Positions 16,413-25,749 of a stretch of DNA of 64,000 bases are shown piece by piece. Position 1 is the first letter of the stretch, and each line of letters begins with the position of its first letter. Below the pieces are notes generated by a model. It saw only the letters and a program-made list of their open reading frames with translations. It made no database searches and was not told the origin of the DNA. The stretch is from positions 1 to 64,000 of the forward strand of contig CACXHY010000002.1 in assembly GCA_902767565.1 (NCBI GenBank), in the 5' to 3' direction. The position numbers and the translations under genes were made by a program. This DNA is from an uncultured Eubacteriales bacterium. GTDB taxonomy: Bacteria; Bacillota; Clostridia; Christensenellales; Aristaeellaceae.

Positions 16413-19400
16413 GTCTGCCCCACGCACGTGGGGATGAACCGAAGGCCGAGGCCGCGGAGGCGGATATGCCCCGGGTCTGCCCCACGCACGTGGGGATGAA
16501 CCGGACGCCAACGGGGGCGACTACACGCTGCCGGAGGTCTGCCCCACGCACGTGGGGATGAACCGATATAAACGCGAATTTTCCGACCTGCACAAAATAG
16601 TCTGCCCCACGCACGTGGGGATGAACCGCGTTTGCCGACGCACTCGCTGACGCTGATGCCCGTCTGCCCCACGCACGTGGGGATGAACCGAAAACCGCCC
16701 CGAAGGGCGGCTCTGTGTTACTCGTCTGCCCCACGCACGTGGGGATGAACCGCGATTTTGCGGATTTCCTCTGTCTGGAGACAAGTCTGCCCCACGCACG
16801 TGGGGATGAACCGCGGAAATGCAGTTTTTCCTCGACATCGACCCGCGTCTGCCCCACGCACGTGGGGATGAACCGCTGAAGACGGCGATGGTCTCCGTCA
16901 GTTACCGCGTCTGCCCCACGCACGTGGGGATGAACCGACAGCGCAGACGCTGTACCAGTTCTTTAGCCAGTCTGCCCCACGCACGTGGGGATGAACCGTA
17001 ACAGTTTGGTATCCTATACAGCAACCGCCGTCTGCCCCACGCACGTGGGGATGAACCAGACCGTCGGCGATAGGTTCAATATTGGGGATGCGTCTGCCCC
17101 ACGCACGTGGGGATGAACCGCGAGGAGTCCAGCACATATCCGGGGTCTTGGGGTCTGCCCCACGCACGTGGGGATGAACCGATTTTTATCCATCACGGTC
17201 AGGTCTGCCAGCGTCTGCCCCACGCACGTGGGGATGAACCGCGGAAAGTCGGCATGCTGGCGGGCGAGCTGCGTCTGCCCCACGCACGTGGGGATGAACC
17301 GAGAACGGCACACTCCCGCCCTGGAAGCCCTTCACGTCTGCCCCACGCACGTGGGGATGAACCGGCTTATGTCCTCTTTGAGGATGAGAACCACACCAGT
17401 CTGCCCCACGCACGTGGGGATGAACCGACGGGCAGGGGGGTGGGCAAGACAAGCGGGGGCGTCTGCCCCACGCACGTGGGGATGAACCGGTGTGGCACTA
17501 CCATCCACCTATTCGCGCTATCGTCTGCCCCACGCACGTGGGGATGAACCGAGGCCGTTGAAAAACTAAGTGAGCGTTACACGTCTGCCCCACGCACGTG
17601 GGGATGAACCGGATGGATGAAGAATGATCACCGGTCAGCACATCGTCTGCCCCACGCACGTGGGGATGAACCGGGCGAGATCAAGTCCATGCCCGACTGC
17701 GTGTGTGTCTGCCCCACGCACGTGGGGATGAACCGCAGCCAATCCAGGTTCAGGTCGTGGAAATTCGGTCTGCCCCACGCACGTGGGGATGAACCAGATC
17801 ACCCAGGATGAGTTCCGGGGCATCCAGCGTCTGCCCCACGCACGTGGGGATGAACCGATGACCTCGCCCTGGCCCCGCAGCCATGCCGCGAGTCTGCCCC
17901 ACGCACGTGGGGATGAACCGTCCCGCTATCTGGCCACCAACGGCCTGAGCCGTCTGCCCCACGCACGTGGGGATGAACCGCGTGTTTCTATCATATTCGC
18001 CTTCGGGATCTTCGTCTGCCCCACGCACGTGGGGATGAACCGTGATCCGGGTTTATGCAAGACGGATTGTCGCGTCTGCCCCACGCACGTGGGGATGAAC
18101 CTGCTTGTCGATGCTGTCAGACGGAGTGACGAGAACGTCTGCCCCACGCACGTGGGGATGAACCGGGCTCCGGCACCAGCATCGCCGATATGGTGGGCGT
18201 CTGCCCCACGCACGTGGGGATGAACCGACGGGGATTCGCGAGAACACGCACAGGATGTACGTCTGCCCCACGCACGTGGGGATGAACCGTACTACGCAAT
18301 GATGCACGACGGCGAAGAGATCGTCTGCCCCACGCACGTGGGGATGAACCGCTGCTGGGTGGGCGGCGAGTACAGATACCACAGTCTGCCCCACGCACGT
18401 GGGGATGAACCGGCCTACGGGTTCCGGATGAGCGACGTCAAGCAGTCTGCCCCACGCACGTGGGGATGAACCGGACCGGCAGCGGCTCTATATCTATGCC
18501 CCGTTCGTCTGCCCCACGCACGTGGGGATGAACCGTCCCGGGCTTTGGAAAAGTCCCGTGGTACTGGGTCTGCCCCACGCACGTGGGGATGAACCGACTG
18601 GACCAAATGGTTCGTCGCCCATCGGGACGTCTGCCCCACGCACGTGGGGATGAACCGGCGGGACGGGATTACATCACGTTCAAAGCCTGAGTCTGCCCCA
18701 CGCACGTGGGGATGAACCGCCACATCGTTAACCATTCTGTCAGCAGCATACCGTCTGCCCCACGCACGTGGGGATGAACCGGAATGGTTCGATGAGGATG
18801 GCGAAGATCGTCCCGTCTGCCCCACGCACGTGGGGATGAACCGTGACATACATAACCCGACCGCTTGCGATTGGCCGGTCTGCCCCACGCACGTGGGGAT
18901 GAACCGTCGTCCGCCAGCGCGCCCCAGTCCGTGCGCCGGTCTGCCCCACGCACGTGGGGATGAACCGATCCCGGAGACGGTGATGCCTGTCGGCAAGGTC
19001 GTCTGCCCCACGCACGTGGGGATGAACCGGCTGCATGCTATGCGCGTAAAGCGGAAAGAAACGTCTGCCCCACGCACGTGGGGATGAACCGCGCGCTTTT
19101 CGTTCCCGTCATGATTGCGTACGTCTGCCCCACGCACGTGGGGATGAACCGCACTGGGCATGATTACAAAAACTCCTGAAGATGTCTGCCCCACGCACGT
19201 GGGGATGAACCGGAGCATAACTCGCTGGTGGACCGGATGTACCAGTCTGCCCCACGCACGTGGGGATGAACCGCAATCCGCCACGAACTCCAGCTTACCC
19301 GTTGACGTCTGCCCCACGCACGTGGGGATGAACCGGTGACCAAGGCAATGGGTATGATTCGATCAAGTCTGCCCCACGCACGTGGGGATGAACCGGGCAG

Positions 19401-19762
19401 CGGCACCAGCATCGCCGACATGGTGGGGTCTGCCCCACGCACGTGGGGATGAACCGACGACTGGCCGATCCATGGGTATCCGACGAGAGTCTGCCCCACG
19501 CACGTGGGGATGAACCGAACGGGATCGGGAACCCACTTTCCGCGAAGTACGTCTGCCCCACGCACGTGGGGATGAACCGTTGTCCGATCGCTTCACCGCA
19601 TCAGGCAGTACGTCTGCCCCACGCACGTGGGGATGAACCGTCCAGCCACATTGTTAACCATTCGTTCAGCAGGTCTGCCCCACGCACGTGGGGATGAACC
19701 GATCGACGAGCTGAAGGAGACCAGCGGGAACAGGTCTGCCCCACGCACGTGGGGATGAACCG
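16413..19762 (+). CRISPR. Type I-E CRISPR array, 55 repeats and 54 spacers
   Basis: The repeat is 29 nt: it starts GTCTGCCCCACG and ends GTGGGGATGAACCG, with a CCCCACG/CGTGGGG stem. Repeat starts were located one by one from 16413 to 19734. Spacer lengths are 31 (8), 32 (17), 33 (23) and 34 nt (6). All repeats appear identical except the last base: G in 52, A at 17058 and 17796, T at 18102. The plus strand is the crRNA strand by analogy with the E. coli repeat, which puts the leader end next to cas2. The terminal repeat is not degenerate. Confidence 0.99.
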
Positions 19763-19763
19763 A

Positions 19764-19978
19764 CAGGCGTACTGCGGCTTTCTGCCCTCCTCCTCCTTCA
19801 TCAGCAGAAAGGCTTTCAGGTGCGACGGCCTGACCTCTCTCAGCTCCGACACGCCCTGCTCGATCAGCCAGCGTTCCAACAGCCCGAGCAGTACCTTGTA
19901 GTTGTGGATCGTCCTCTTTGACAGCTTGCGGATCCTGCAGTCCAGAATGAACTCCTCGACACCCTCTGAAAATCGCAT
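19764..19978 (-). pseudogene. Tyrosine recombinase N-terminal fragment cut off at the array
   Basis: About 72 residues on the minus strand look like the SAM-like core-binding domain of Xer/phage integrases (FSEGVEEFILDCRIRKLS, KRTIHNYKVLLGLLERWL, EVRPSHLKAFLLM). GGGAGGG lies upstream of its ATG. The reading frame then runs straight into the last CRISPR repeat, so the catalytic domain with its R-H-R-Y residues is missing. It is a relic of an integrated element, interrupted where the array now ends. Confidence 0.75.
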
Positions 19979-19985
19979 TAAAATA

Positions 19986-20029
19986 CCCTCCCCTGCACAA
20001 ATCGCTCCATGCAGGAGAGGGCACTTTTT
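19986..20029 (+). terminator. Probable terminator of the CRISPR array transcript
   Basis: CCCTCCCCTGCA (19986-19997) pairs with TGCAGGAGAGGG (20010-20021) with one mismatch, followed by CACTTTTTG. It lies about 225 bp past the last repeat. The stretch 20030-20193 shows no gene. Confidence 0.55.
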
Positions 20030-20193
20030 GACACTCGGAGTCTCACGCGAATCTTTGCAGTCTATCGTACCTGATCAACATTTTTCGTACCGACCAGATC
20101 GTACATCCCGCGAAAACCCGCACTATGACTTACTTCAGCATCAGCCTGTACCGATGCGGGCGACGGCGTGAGAGGACATCCCGCCTGCCGGTC

Positions 20194-20709
20194 TTACTGC
20201 TCCGGGGCATAAGGCTTTCCGCAATGGGGGCATATACCGCGTGCCTTCATGTAATCGATCGCAAGATGCTTTCCGCACTCGGGACAAACGATAAACCCGC
20301 CTCCGGCATCCGCCCATGCCGGATCCTTGCTGGTCTGATACTGGATCACGGGATCCGTTTTGTCCGGCATGACCTTTTCCGGCGCGGCTGGCTGCTGATT
20401 GCCCTGAACGGGTTTGTCCGGCTGCTGCTCCTCTATTTCCTGCAGTCGTTTTTTTGTGTTGCACAGGTCTTCCTGCAAAGCTGTGACCAGTTCCAGGGTC
20501 TCGCCGATCGCATAAGTCGTCCATGAGCCGATCCACGATGCCAGACTGCCGATGACCATGCACAGCAATCCCGTAACAGAATTGCCGATGGCCAAAAATA
20601 CGATTCCGGCGGCGACCGACAAAACGATTCCGATCCAGCAGATCGCCACGGACAGGGCCATCAATCTACTGCCGATATTGTGAAACATGATCGCATAACA
20701 GCCTTTCAT
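20194..20709 (-). CDS. Membrane protein with C-terminal zinc ribbon
   Basis: A 171-residue protein of unknown function. Two hydrophobic helices (about 14-36 and 40-62) precede a short coiled-coil-like segment (TLELVTALQEDLCNTKKRLQE) and a Pro/Gln/Lys-rich linker. The C-terminal zinc ribbon has CPECGK and CPHCGK pairs. The start is uncertain: ATG 20709 or ATG 20691, neither with a well-spaced ribosome binding site. It lies just downstream of gap on the same strand but behind a hairpin, so it is probably expressed separately or by read-through. Confidence 0.6.
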   Translation of the reverse strand: MKGCYAIMFHNIGSRLMALSVAICWIGIVLSVAAGIVFLAIGNSVTGLLCMVIGSLASWIGSWTTYAIGETLELVTALQEDLCNTKKRLQEIEEQQPDKPVQGNQQPAAPEKVMPDKTDPVIQYQTSKDPAWADAGGGFIVCPECGKHLAIDYMKARGICPHCGKPYAPEQ

Positions 20710-20714
20710 AAATA

Positions 20715-20740
20715 CTGCCAGACGAACATTCGTCTGGCAG
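20715..20740 (-). terminator. Hairpin after gap
   Basis: A 12-bp near-perfect palindrome, CTGCCAGACGAA/TTCGTCTGGCAG, lies 18 bp after the gap stop codon. On the minus strand it is followed by TATTTAT, a weak U-tract. Confidence 0.6.
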
Positions 20741-20758
20741 CGGATCGAACCCTTGGAA

Positions 20759-21829
20759 TTACTTCAGCTCCGCGAAGTACTTGATGGTCCTGACCATCTG
20801 AGAGGTGTAAGAATTCTCGTTGTCGTACCAGGACACGACCTGCACCTGATAGGTGTCGTCGTCGATCTTGGTGACCATGGTCTGGTTGGCGTCGAACAGG
20901 GAGCCGTAGGTCATGCCGATGATGTCGCTGGAGACCAGCTTCTCGGTGGTGTAGCCGAAGGACTCGGAGGCCTGGGCCTTCATCGCGGCGTTGATGGCGT
21001 CCTTGGTGATGTCCTTGCCCTTGACGACGGCGACCAGGATGGTGGTGGAGCCGGTGGGCACGGGCACGCGCTGGGCGGAGCCGATCAGCTTGCCGTTCAG
21101 CTCGGGGATGACCAGGCCGATGGCCTTGGCAGCGCCGGTGGAGTTCGGCACGATGTTGGCGGCGCCGGCACGGGCACGCTGGAGGTCACCCTTGCGGTGC
21201 GGGCCGTCGAGGATCATCTGGTCGCCGGTGTAGGCGTGCACGGTGGTCATGATGCCGCTCACGATGGGGAAGGCGTCGTTCAGGGCCTTGGTCATCGGGG
21301 CCAGGCAGTTGGTGGTGCAGCTGGCGGCGGAGATGATGGTGTCCTCGGGCTTGAGGATGTTCTGGTTCACGTTGTACACGACGGTGGGCAGGTCATTGCC
21401 GGCGGGGGCGGAAATGACGACCTTCTTGGCGCCCGCGTCGATGTGAGCCTGGGACTTGGCCTTGCTGGTGTAGAAGCCGGTGCACTCCAGCACGACGTCC
21501 ACGTCCAGTTCCTTCCAGGGCAGGTTCGCGGCCTTGGGCTCGGCATAGATGGTGATCTCTTTGCCGTCGACGGTGATGGAGCCGGGGACCTTCACGGTCT
21601 TGCCGTCTTCCTCAAACACAGGCTCCTTGGAGGACACGGTGTGCTTGTTCTCGCCGATCACGCCGCAGTAGCCCTTCTGGGCGGTGTCATACTTGAGCAG
21701 ATGGGCCAGCATGGCAGGGCTGGTCAGGTCGTTGATGGCCACGATCTCGTAGCCCTCAGCACCGAACATCTGACGGAAGGCCAGGCGGCCAATGCGTCCG
21801 AAACCATTGATAGCAACTTTCACAGCCAT
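20759..21829 (-). CDS. gap: Glyceraldehyde-3-phosphate dehydrogenase
   Basis: Converts glyceraldehyde-3-phosphate to 1,3-bisphosphoglycerate with NAD in glycolysis. The 356 residues start with the Rossmann motif INGFGRIGR. They contain the catalytic cysteine in [12 protein letters not shown], the HAYTGDQ segment, and WYDNENSY near the C-terminus. It is slightly longer than the usual 335 residues because of small insertions. A GAGGAGGAG site precedes the start and a strong promoter lies at 21872-21900. The gene stands alone, without pgk or tpi next to it. Confidence 0.97.
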   Translation of the reverse strand: MAVKVAINGFGRIGRLAFRQMFGAEGYEIVAINDLTSPAMLAHLLKYDTAQKGYCGVIGENKHTVSSKEPVFEEDGKTVKVPGSITVDGKEITIYAEPKAANLPWKELDVDVVLECTGFYTSKAKSQAHIDAGAKKVVISAPAGNDLPTVVYNVNQNILKPEDTIISAASCTTNCLAPMTKALNDAFPIVSGIMTTVHAYTGDQMILDGPHRKGDLQRARAGAANIVPNSTGAAKAIGLVIPELNGKLIGSAQRVPVPTGSTTILVAVVKGKDITKDAINAAMKAQASESFGYTTEKLVSSDIIGMTYGSLFDANQTMVTKIDDDTYQVQVVSWYDNENSYTSQMVRTIKYFAELK

Positions 21830-21871
21830 TGGAATCTCCTCCTCTACATTTGCGGGTTCCCCGCTGATCCC

Positions 21872-21900
21872 ATTGTAAACGATTCACGCGGATTTTGCAA
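21872..21900 (-). promoter_or_regulatory. Sigma-A promoter of gap (TTGCAA-17-TACAAT)
   Basis: -35 at 21895-21900, -10 at 21872-21877 on the minus strand, giving a leader of about 35 nt before gap. Confidence 0.7.
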
Positions 21901-21957
21901 CAGGTTTCCGACAGAAAAGAAAAATTCGTGAAGAAAATAACAAAGCCGTCGATCCCC

Positions 21958-21986
21958 TTGCAAGCCCGGTCCGGCCCGTGTAGAAT
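21958..21986 (+). promoter_or_regulatory. Sigma-A promoter of the TtcA-like gene (TTGCAA-17-TAGAAT)
   Basis: -35 at 21958-21963 and -10 at 21981-21986. The predicted start near 21993 leaves a leader of about 18 nt, nearly all of it the ribosome binding site AAGGAGGGG. Confidence 0.65.
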
Positions 21987-22010
21987 AGGGGAGAAGGAGG
22001 GGATGGCGCC

Positions 22011-22781
22011 GTGGCGGGGGAAGAGAGCCTGCGCACCCGGTTCCGGGCGTCGCTCTGGGATCCGTTCGTCCGGGCGATCGGGCGGTACGGGCTGATCGAG
22101 GCCGGAGACAGTGTTGCCGTCTGCGTGTCCGGCGGCAAGGATTCCATGCTGCTGGCGAAGCTGATGCAGCTGTATCGGCCGGTCAGCCCGGTGCCTTTTG
22201 AACTGCGCTTCCTCTCGATGGATCCCGGCTACAGCCCCGCCAACCGCCGGCAGGTGGAGGCGAACGCCGCCCGGCTCGGCATCCCGCTGCAGATCTTCGG
22301 GACCGACGTTTTCGAAGTGGCGAACCGGCAGATGAAGAACCCCTGCTTCCTCTGCGCGAAGATGCGCCGGGGCCACCTGTACAGCGAGGCGCAAAAGCTG
22401 GGCTGCAACAAGATCGCCCTGGGCCACCACTTCAACGACGTGATCGAGACCACCCTGATGGCCATGCTCTACGGGGCACAGCTGCAGGCCATGCCGCCGA
22501 GGCTGACGGCCGCCAATTTTGAGGGCATGACGCTGATCCGGCCGCTGTATCTGGTGCGGGAGGACGACATCATCGCCTGGCGGGACGCGGAGGCCCTCAC
22601 CTTCCTGCAGTGCGCCTGCCGGCTGACCGAGGGCACGGCGGACGGCAGCCATGACTCCAAGCGCGCCGAGGTCAAGCGGCTGATCCGCCGCCTGCGGGAG
22701 GAGGACCCGGAGGTGGAACGGCATATCTTCGACAGCCTGCACCGCGTGGACGCGGGCAGCTTCCCGCAGGGCGGGACCTGA
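22011..22781 (+). CDS. TtcA-family tRNA thiolation ATPase
   Basis: A 256-residue PP-loop ATPase of the TtcA/TilS superfamily. It has the ATP-binding SGGKDS (about residues 41-46), a CFLCAKMRRG cysteine pair and a later CAC group. These would carry the iron-sulfur cluster used by TtcA to make 2-thiocytidine at tRNA position 32. GALGHHFNDVIET-like GHHFNDVIETTLM is also typical. The start is GTG 22011, 8 bp after AAGGAGGGG; an ATG 8 bp upstream is out of frame. The exact substrate is inferred. Confidence 0.8.
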   Translation: MAGEESLRTRFRASLWDPFVRAIGRYGLIEAGDSVAVCVSGGKDSMLLAKLMQLYRPVSPVPFELRFLSMDPGYSPANRRQVEANAARLGIPLQIFGTDVFEVANRQMKNPCFLCAKMRRGHLYSEAQKLGCNKIALGHHFNDVIETTLMAMLYGAQLQAMPPRLTAANFEGMTLIRPLYLVREDDIIAWRDAEALTFLQCACRLTEGTADGSHDSKRAEVKRLIRRLREEDPEVERHIFDSLHRVDAGSFPQGGT

Positions 22782-22808
22782 CGGCCTGCGCCGACCCCGC
22801 GGGACGCA

Positions 22809-22847
22809 AAAACGCGGTCTCCCGATCCCGTGCGGGAGCCGCGTTTT
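22809..22847. terminator. Bidirectional terminator between convergent genes
   Basis: AAAACGCGG pairs with CCGCGTTTT, extended by CTCCCG/CGGGAG after a bulge. Runs of T occur on both strands, serving the TtcA-like gene (plus) and the epimerase gene (minus). Confidence 0.85.
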
Positions 22848-22887
22848 GTATTGCGCCGGGAGCCGCAAAGCCTCCGTGAAAGGACAT

Positions 22888-23919
22888 TCATCCCCTCAGC
22901 AGGCTCTTCGACGCCTCCAGCGCGGCGATGACGCGGTCGCACCAGGCGTCGAATTCCGGATCCTCCCGCTGACACTCCTCCGGATGGGCGAGGATGTAGG
23001 CCAGGGCCTTCCGCACCCCCTGGTCGAAGCGGACGGAGGTGCGCATGTCCGGTACGGCACGCTTCAGCTTGCCGTTGTCGAAAACCACCGACACGGCCTT
23101 GTCGCCGAGAAGGCTGCCCTCCAGGTCATAGCCGTACGGCCGGCCGGCCTCGGCCAGGTATTCGGAGGCGACGTGGTACGCGTGGAGCGGGACCCCCAGG
23201 GCATCGGCGATGGCGGCGTGGATCTGGTCCCAGGTGAGGGTCTCGTCGCCGGTGATGTGGAAGGCCTCGCCGATGGCGTGGGGGTTGCCCATGAGTCCCG
23301 TGAAGCCGACGGCGAAGTCGGTGTTGAAGGTCAGGGTCCACAGGGAGGAACCGTCCCCCTGGATGATCACGGGCTTGCCCTCCAGCATGCGCCTGATGAC
23401 CTGCCAGGAGCCGTTCTTCCCGTGGATCCCGACGGGGATGCTGCGCTCGTCATAGGTGTGGCTGGGCCGGACGATGGTGACCGGAAAGCCTTCCTCCCGG
23501 TACTTGCGCATCAGGAAGTCCTCACAGGCGATCTTGTTCCGGGAGTATTCCCAGTGGGGATTGGCCAGGGTCGTGCCCTCGGTGATGACATAGCCTGCCG
23601 CGGGCTTGTGATAGGCCGAGGCGGAACTGATGTAGATATACTGCCGGGTCTTTCCGCGGAAGAGCCGGTGATCCCGCTCCACGTCCTCTTGGGTGAAGCC
23701 GATGAACTCGCACACCGTGTCGAAGAACAGGCCCTCCAGCTTCCGCGCCGCGTCCTGTTCGTCGCGGATGTCCGCGGTGATCGTGCGGACACCCTCCGGG
23801 AGGTCGGCCTTCCGGTTCCCCCGGTTGAGCAGCCAGATCTCCCAGTTCGGATCCTCCGCCAGCCGCTTCACCACCGCCGTGCTGATGGTGCCTGTGCCGC
23901 CGATAAACAACGCCTTCAT
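22888..23919 (-). CDS. NAD-dependent epimerase/dehydratase (extended SDR)
   Basis: A 343-residue nucleotide-binding protein. The N-terminal Rossmann motif is GGTGTIS. SSASAYHK and YSRNKIACE supply the Ser and the Tyr-x3-Lys catalytic pair (YSRNK). A variable C-terminal substrate domain follows. It resembles bacterial relatives of plant chloroplast RNA-binding or isoflavone-reductase-like SDRs, often labelled sugar-nucleotide epimerase. The substrate cannot be told. It lies just downstream of the pectin-related genes on the same strand. Confidence 0.82.
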   Translation of the reverse strand: MKALFIGGTGTISTAVVKRLAEDPNWEIWLLNRGNRKADLPEGVRTITADIRDEQDAARKLEGLFFDTVCEFIGFTQEDVERDHRLFRGKTRQYIYISSASAYHKPAAGYVITEGTTLANPHWEYSRNKIACEDFLMRKYREEGFPVTIVRPSHTYDERSIPVGIHGKNGSWQVIRRMLEGKPVIIQGDGSSLWTLTFNTDFAVGFTGLMGNPHAIGEAFHITGDETLTWDQIHAAIADALGVPLHAYHVASEYLAEAGRPYGYDLEGSLLGDKAVSVVFDNGKLKRAVPDMRTSVRFDQGVRKALAYILAHPEECQREDPEFDAWCDRVIAALEASKSLLRG

Positions 23920-24006
23920 CGGGCAAACCCTCTTTCTTTGATTCGGGGCGGCTGTTCAGACCGCCCTGCATATAGTGTCGGCGAAGGAGCTCCAAACCGC
24001 ATCGCC

Positions 24007-24076
24007 CCATCCCCCTGCCCCCTTCCCGAGGGAAGGGGGAGAAGAGAGCGCGGGCCTGCGGCCCGCACCCGCTGTT
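24007..24076. repeat. Dispersed intergenic hairpin repeat, copy A
   Basis: A C-rich/G-rich hairpin (CCCCCTTCCC with GGGAAGGGGG) is followed by a GCGGGCC-TGC-GGCCCGC palindrome. A similar pair of hairpins in the same order occurs at 53853-53930. The rest of 23920-24155 contains no recognisable gene. Confidence 0.5.
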
Positions 24077-24155
24077 GGCCGGGCCGCATGGAAGTCACCC
24101 GATCCGTGTGTTTCCTGTCCATCCGTGCGGGTCTGCCGACCGACTGAACAGTTAC

Positions 24156-25724
24156 TCACATTCTTCGTTCTTCGTTTTCATTTGCTTGATTCCGGCTGAC
24201 CGCGTCCCCTTCCATGCCGGTGATCTCCACGTCCGTCAGGGTCAGCTCCGCCGTGTTCTCGACGATGAGGCCCACGCCCCGCAGCTTCGGCACGGTGTCC
24301 GCCATGGCCGGCTGGATGGCCGGGGCGTCGGGATCCACCCGGATGCGGACGCGCTCCAGGGCGATGTGCTCCACCGGCTGCTCCGGAAGGCCGAGGACGT
24401 AACCCGCGCAGGCCGCGCCGTCCGCCTCCACGTCCCGGAAGGTGATGGTGCCGATCCGCGGGGTGGTCTCGTCGACGGGCTGCTTCTCCCGGCTCTGCAC
24501 CCAGGCGGAGTGCCCGTCCGGATCGCAGAAGTAGAGCGCGTTCACCACCAGCGGCACCCGCACGCGCTCCATCTTCACCCGCTCAAAGGTGATGCCGTCG
24601 ATGACGCCCTGTTCGCCGCGCCCGCGGCGCGTCTTGATGCGCAGGCCCCGGTCGGTGTCGCGCATCAGGCAGTCCCGCACCCGCACATTGCGCACGCCGC
24701 CGGCCATCTCGCTGCCCACGGTCACGCCCCCGTGGCCGTTCTCCATCAGGCAGTGGGCGATCTCGATGTCCTCGCATGGGGTCCTGAAGCGCTGCCCCAT
24801 CCAGATCTTGCCGCTCTTGACGGCGATGCAGTCGTCCCCCAGGGAGAAATGGGTGCCGGCCAGCAGGATGCCCCGGCAGCTCTCCGGGTCGAAACCGTCG
24901 GTGTTGGGGCTGTTCGCGGGGGCCAGGACGGTCAGGTTGAGGAAGCGCAGATCCTCCGAGAAATAGGGGTGGAGGTTCCAGCAGGGGGAATTCCGCACGG
25001 TGATGCCCTGCAGGGTGATGTCCCGGCAGCGGTTGAGAAAGACCATCCGGGGCCGCCAGGCGCCGCGCTTCGTGCGGTGGTCCAGCCACCAGTCGGAACG
25101 GTCGCCGCCGCCGTCCAGCACGCCTTCGCCGTAGATGTCCACGTCCTCCGCCTCAAACCCTGTCAGCAGCGAGGCGAAGGTGTCCAGGGGGTTGCCCTCC
25201 CAGCTGCCCAGCGACAGATCCGGCAGCGGGGAAACGGAGGCGCCGCCTTCCGACGGGGCTTCCGTGGGCGGGGTCAGCCCCGGAAGAACGGGAAAACGCG
25301 TGCGGTCGGTGTCCAGCCGCAGTGTTGCGCCTTTGCGGAGCTCCATGCGGATGTGGCTCTTCAGGAAGAGGGGACCGGTGCGCCAGTCTCCCGCCGGGAT
25401 CAGCACTCTTCCGTATGCCGGGCAGCAGCTGATGGCCGCCTGGATGGCCGCGGTGTCGTCGTGGACGCCGTCGCCCACCGCCCCGAAGCGGCGGATGTCC
25501 ATGGTATAGCTTTCCTTCGCCGTGCGGAAGGAGAGGCTTTCCCCCCGATCCGTCTCCAGCGTGTAGGCGGTGTCCGGCCACAGGCGGTACAGCGAGAACA
25601 CGCAGGTCTCCGCCGTGCCCGCGTCCTCGCCGTTCAGGGTCAGCATGCGGGGCGTGTCCAGCCCGTAGAGACCCTCCTCGATCAGGAAGCACGCGCTCCG
25701 GGTGCCGATGAACAGAGGCTTCAT
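24156..25724 (-). CDS. Polygalacturonase-like glycoside hydrolase, family GH28
   Basis: A 522-residue right-handed beta-helix enzyme. All four GH28 signatures are present: SPNTDGFD, GDDCIAVKSG, GHGGVTVGSE and GLRIKTRRG. An N-terminal domain of about 75 residues precedes the helix, as in exo-acting members. There is no signal peptide, so it likely works inside the cell on imported galacturonides, perhaps as an exo-polygalacturonase. It lies 25 bp after the TauE/SafE-like gene in the GH105-led operon. Confidence 0.9.
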   Translation of the reverse strand: MKPLFIGTRSACFLIEEGLYGLDTPRMLTLNGEDAGTAETCVFSLYRLWPDTAYTLETDRGESLSFRTAKESYTMDIRRFGAVGDGVHDDTAAIQAAISCCPAYGRVLIPAGDWRTGPLFLKSHIRMELRKGATLRLDTDRTRFPVLPGLTPPTEAPSEGGASVSPLPDLSLGSWEGNPLDTFASLLTGFEAEDVDIYGEGVLDGGGDRSDWWLDHRTKRGAWRPRMVFLNRCRDITLQGITVRNSPCWNLHPYFSEDLRFLNLTVLAPANSPNTDGFDPESCRGILLAGTHFSLGDDCIAVKSGKIWMGQRFRTPCEDIEIAHCLMENGHGGVTVGSEMAGGVRNVRVRDCLMRDTDRGLRIKTRRGRGEQGVIDGITFERVKMERVRVPLVVNALYFCDPDGHSAWVQSREKQPVDETTPRIGTITFRDVEADGAACAGYVLGLPEQPVEHIALERVRIRVDPDAPAIQPAMADTVPKLRGVGLIVENTAELTLTDVEITGMEGDAVSRNQANENEERRM

Positions 25725-25749
25725 GGAAACAACTCCCTTTCCTGGGCGG

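Noticed and set aside
16390-19700. Many short ORFs in the array with repeated HPHVRGAD or FIPTCVGQT
   Set aside because: They are translations of the CRISPR repeat itself.
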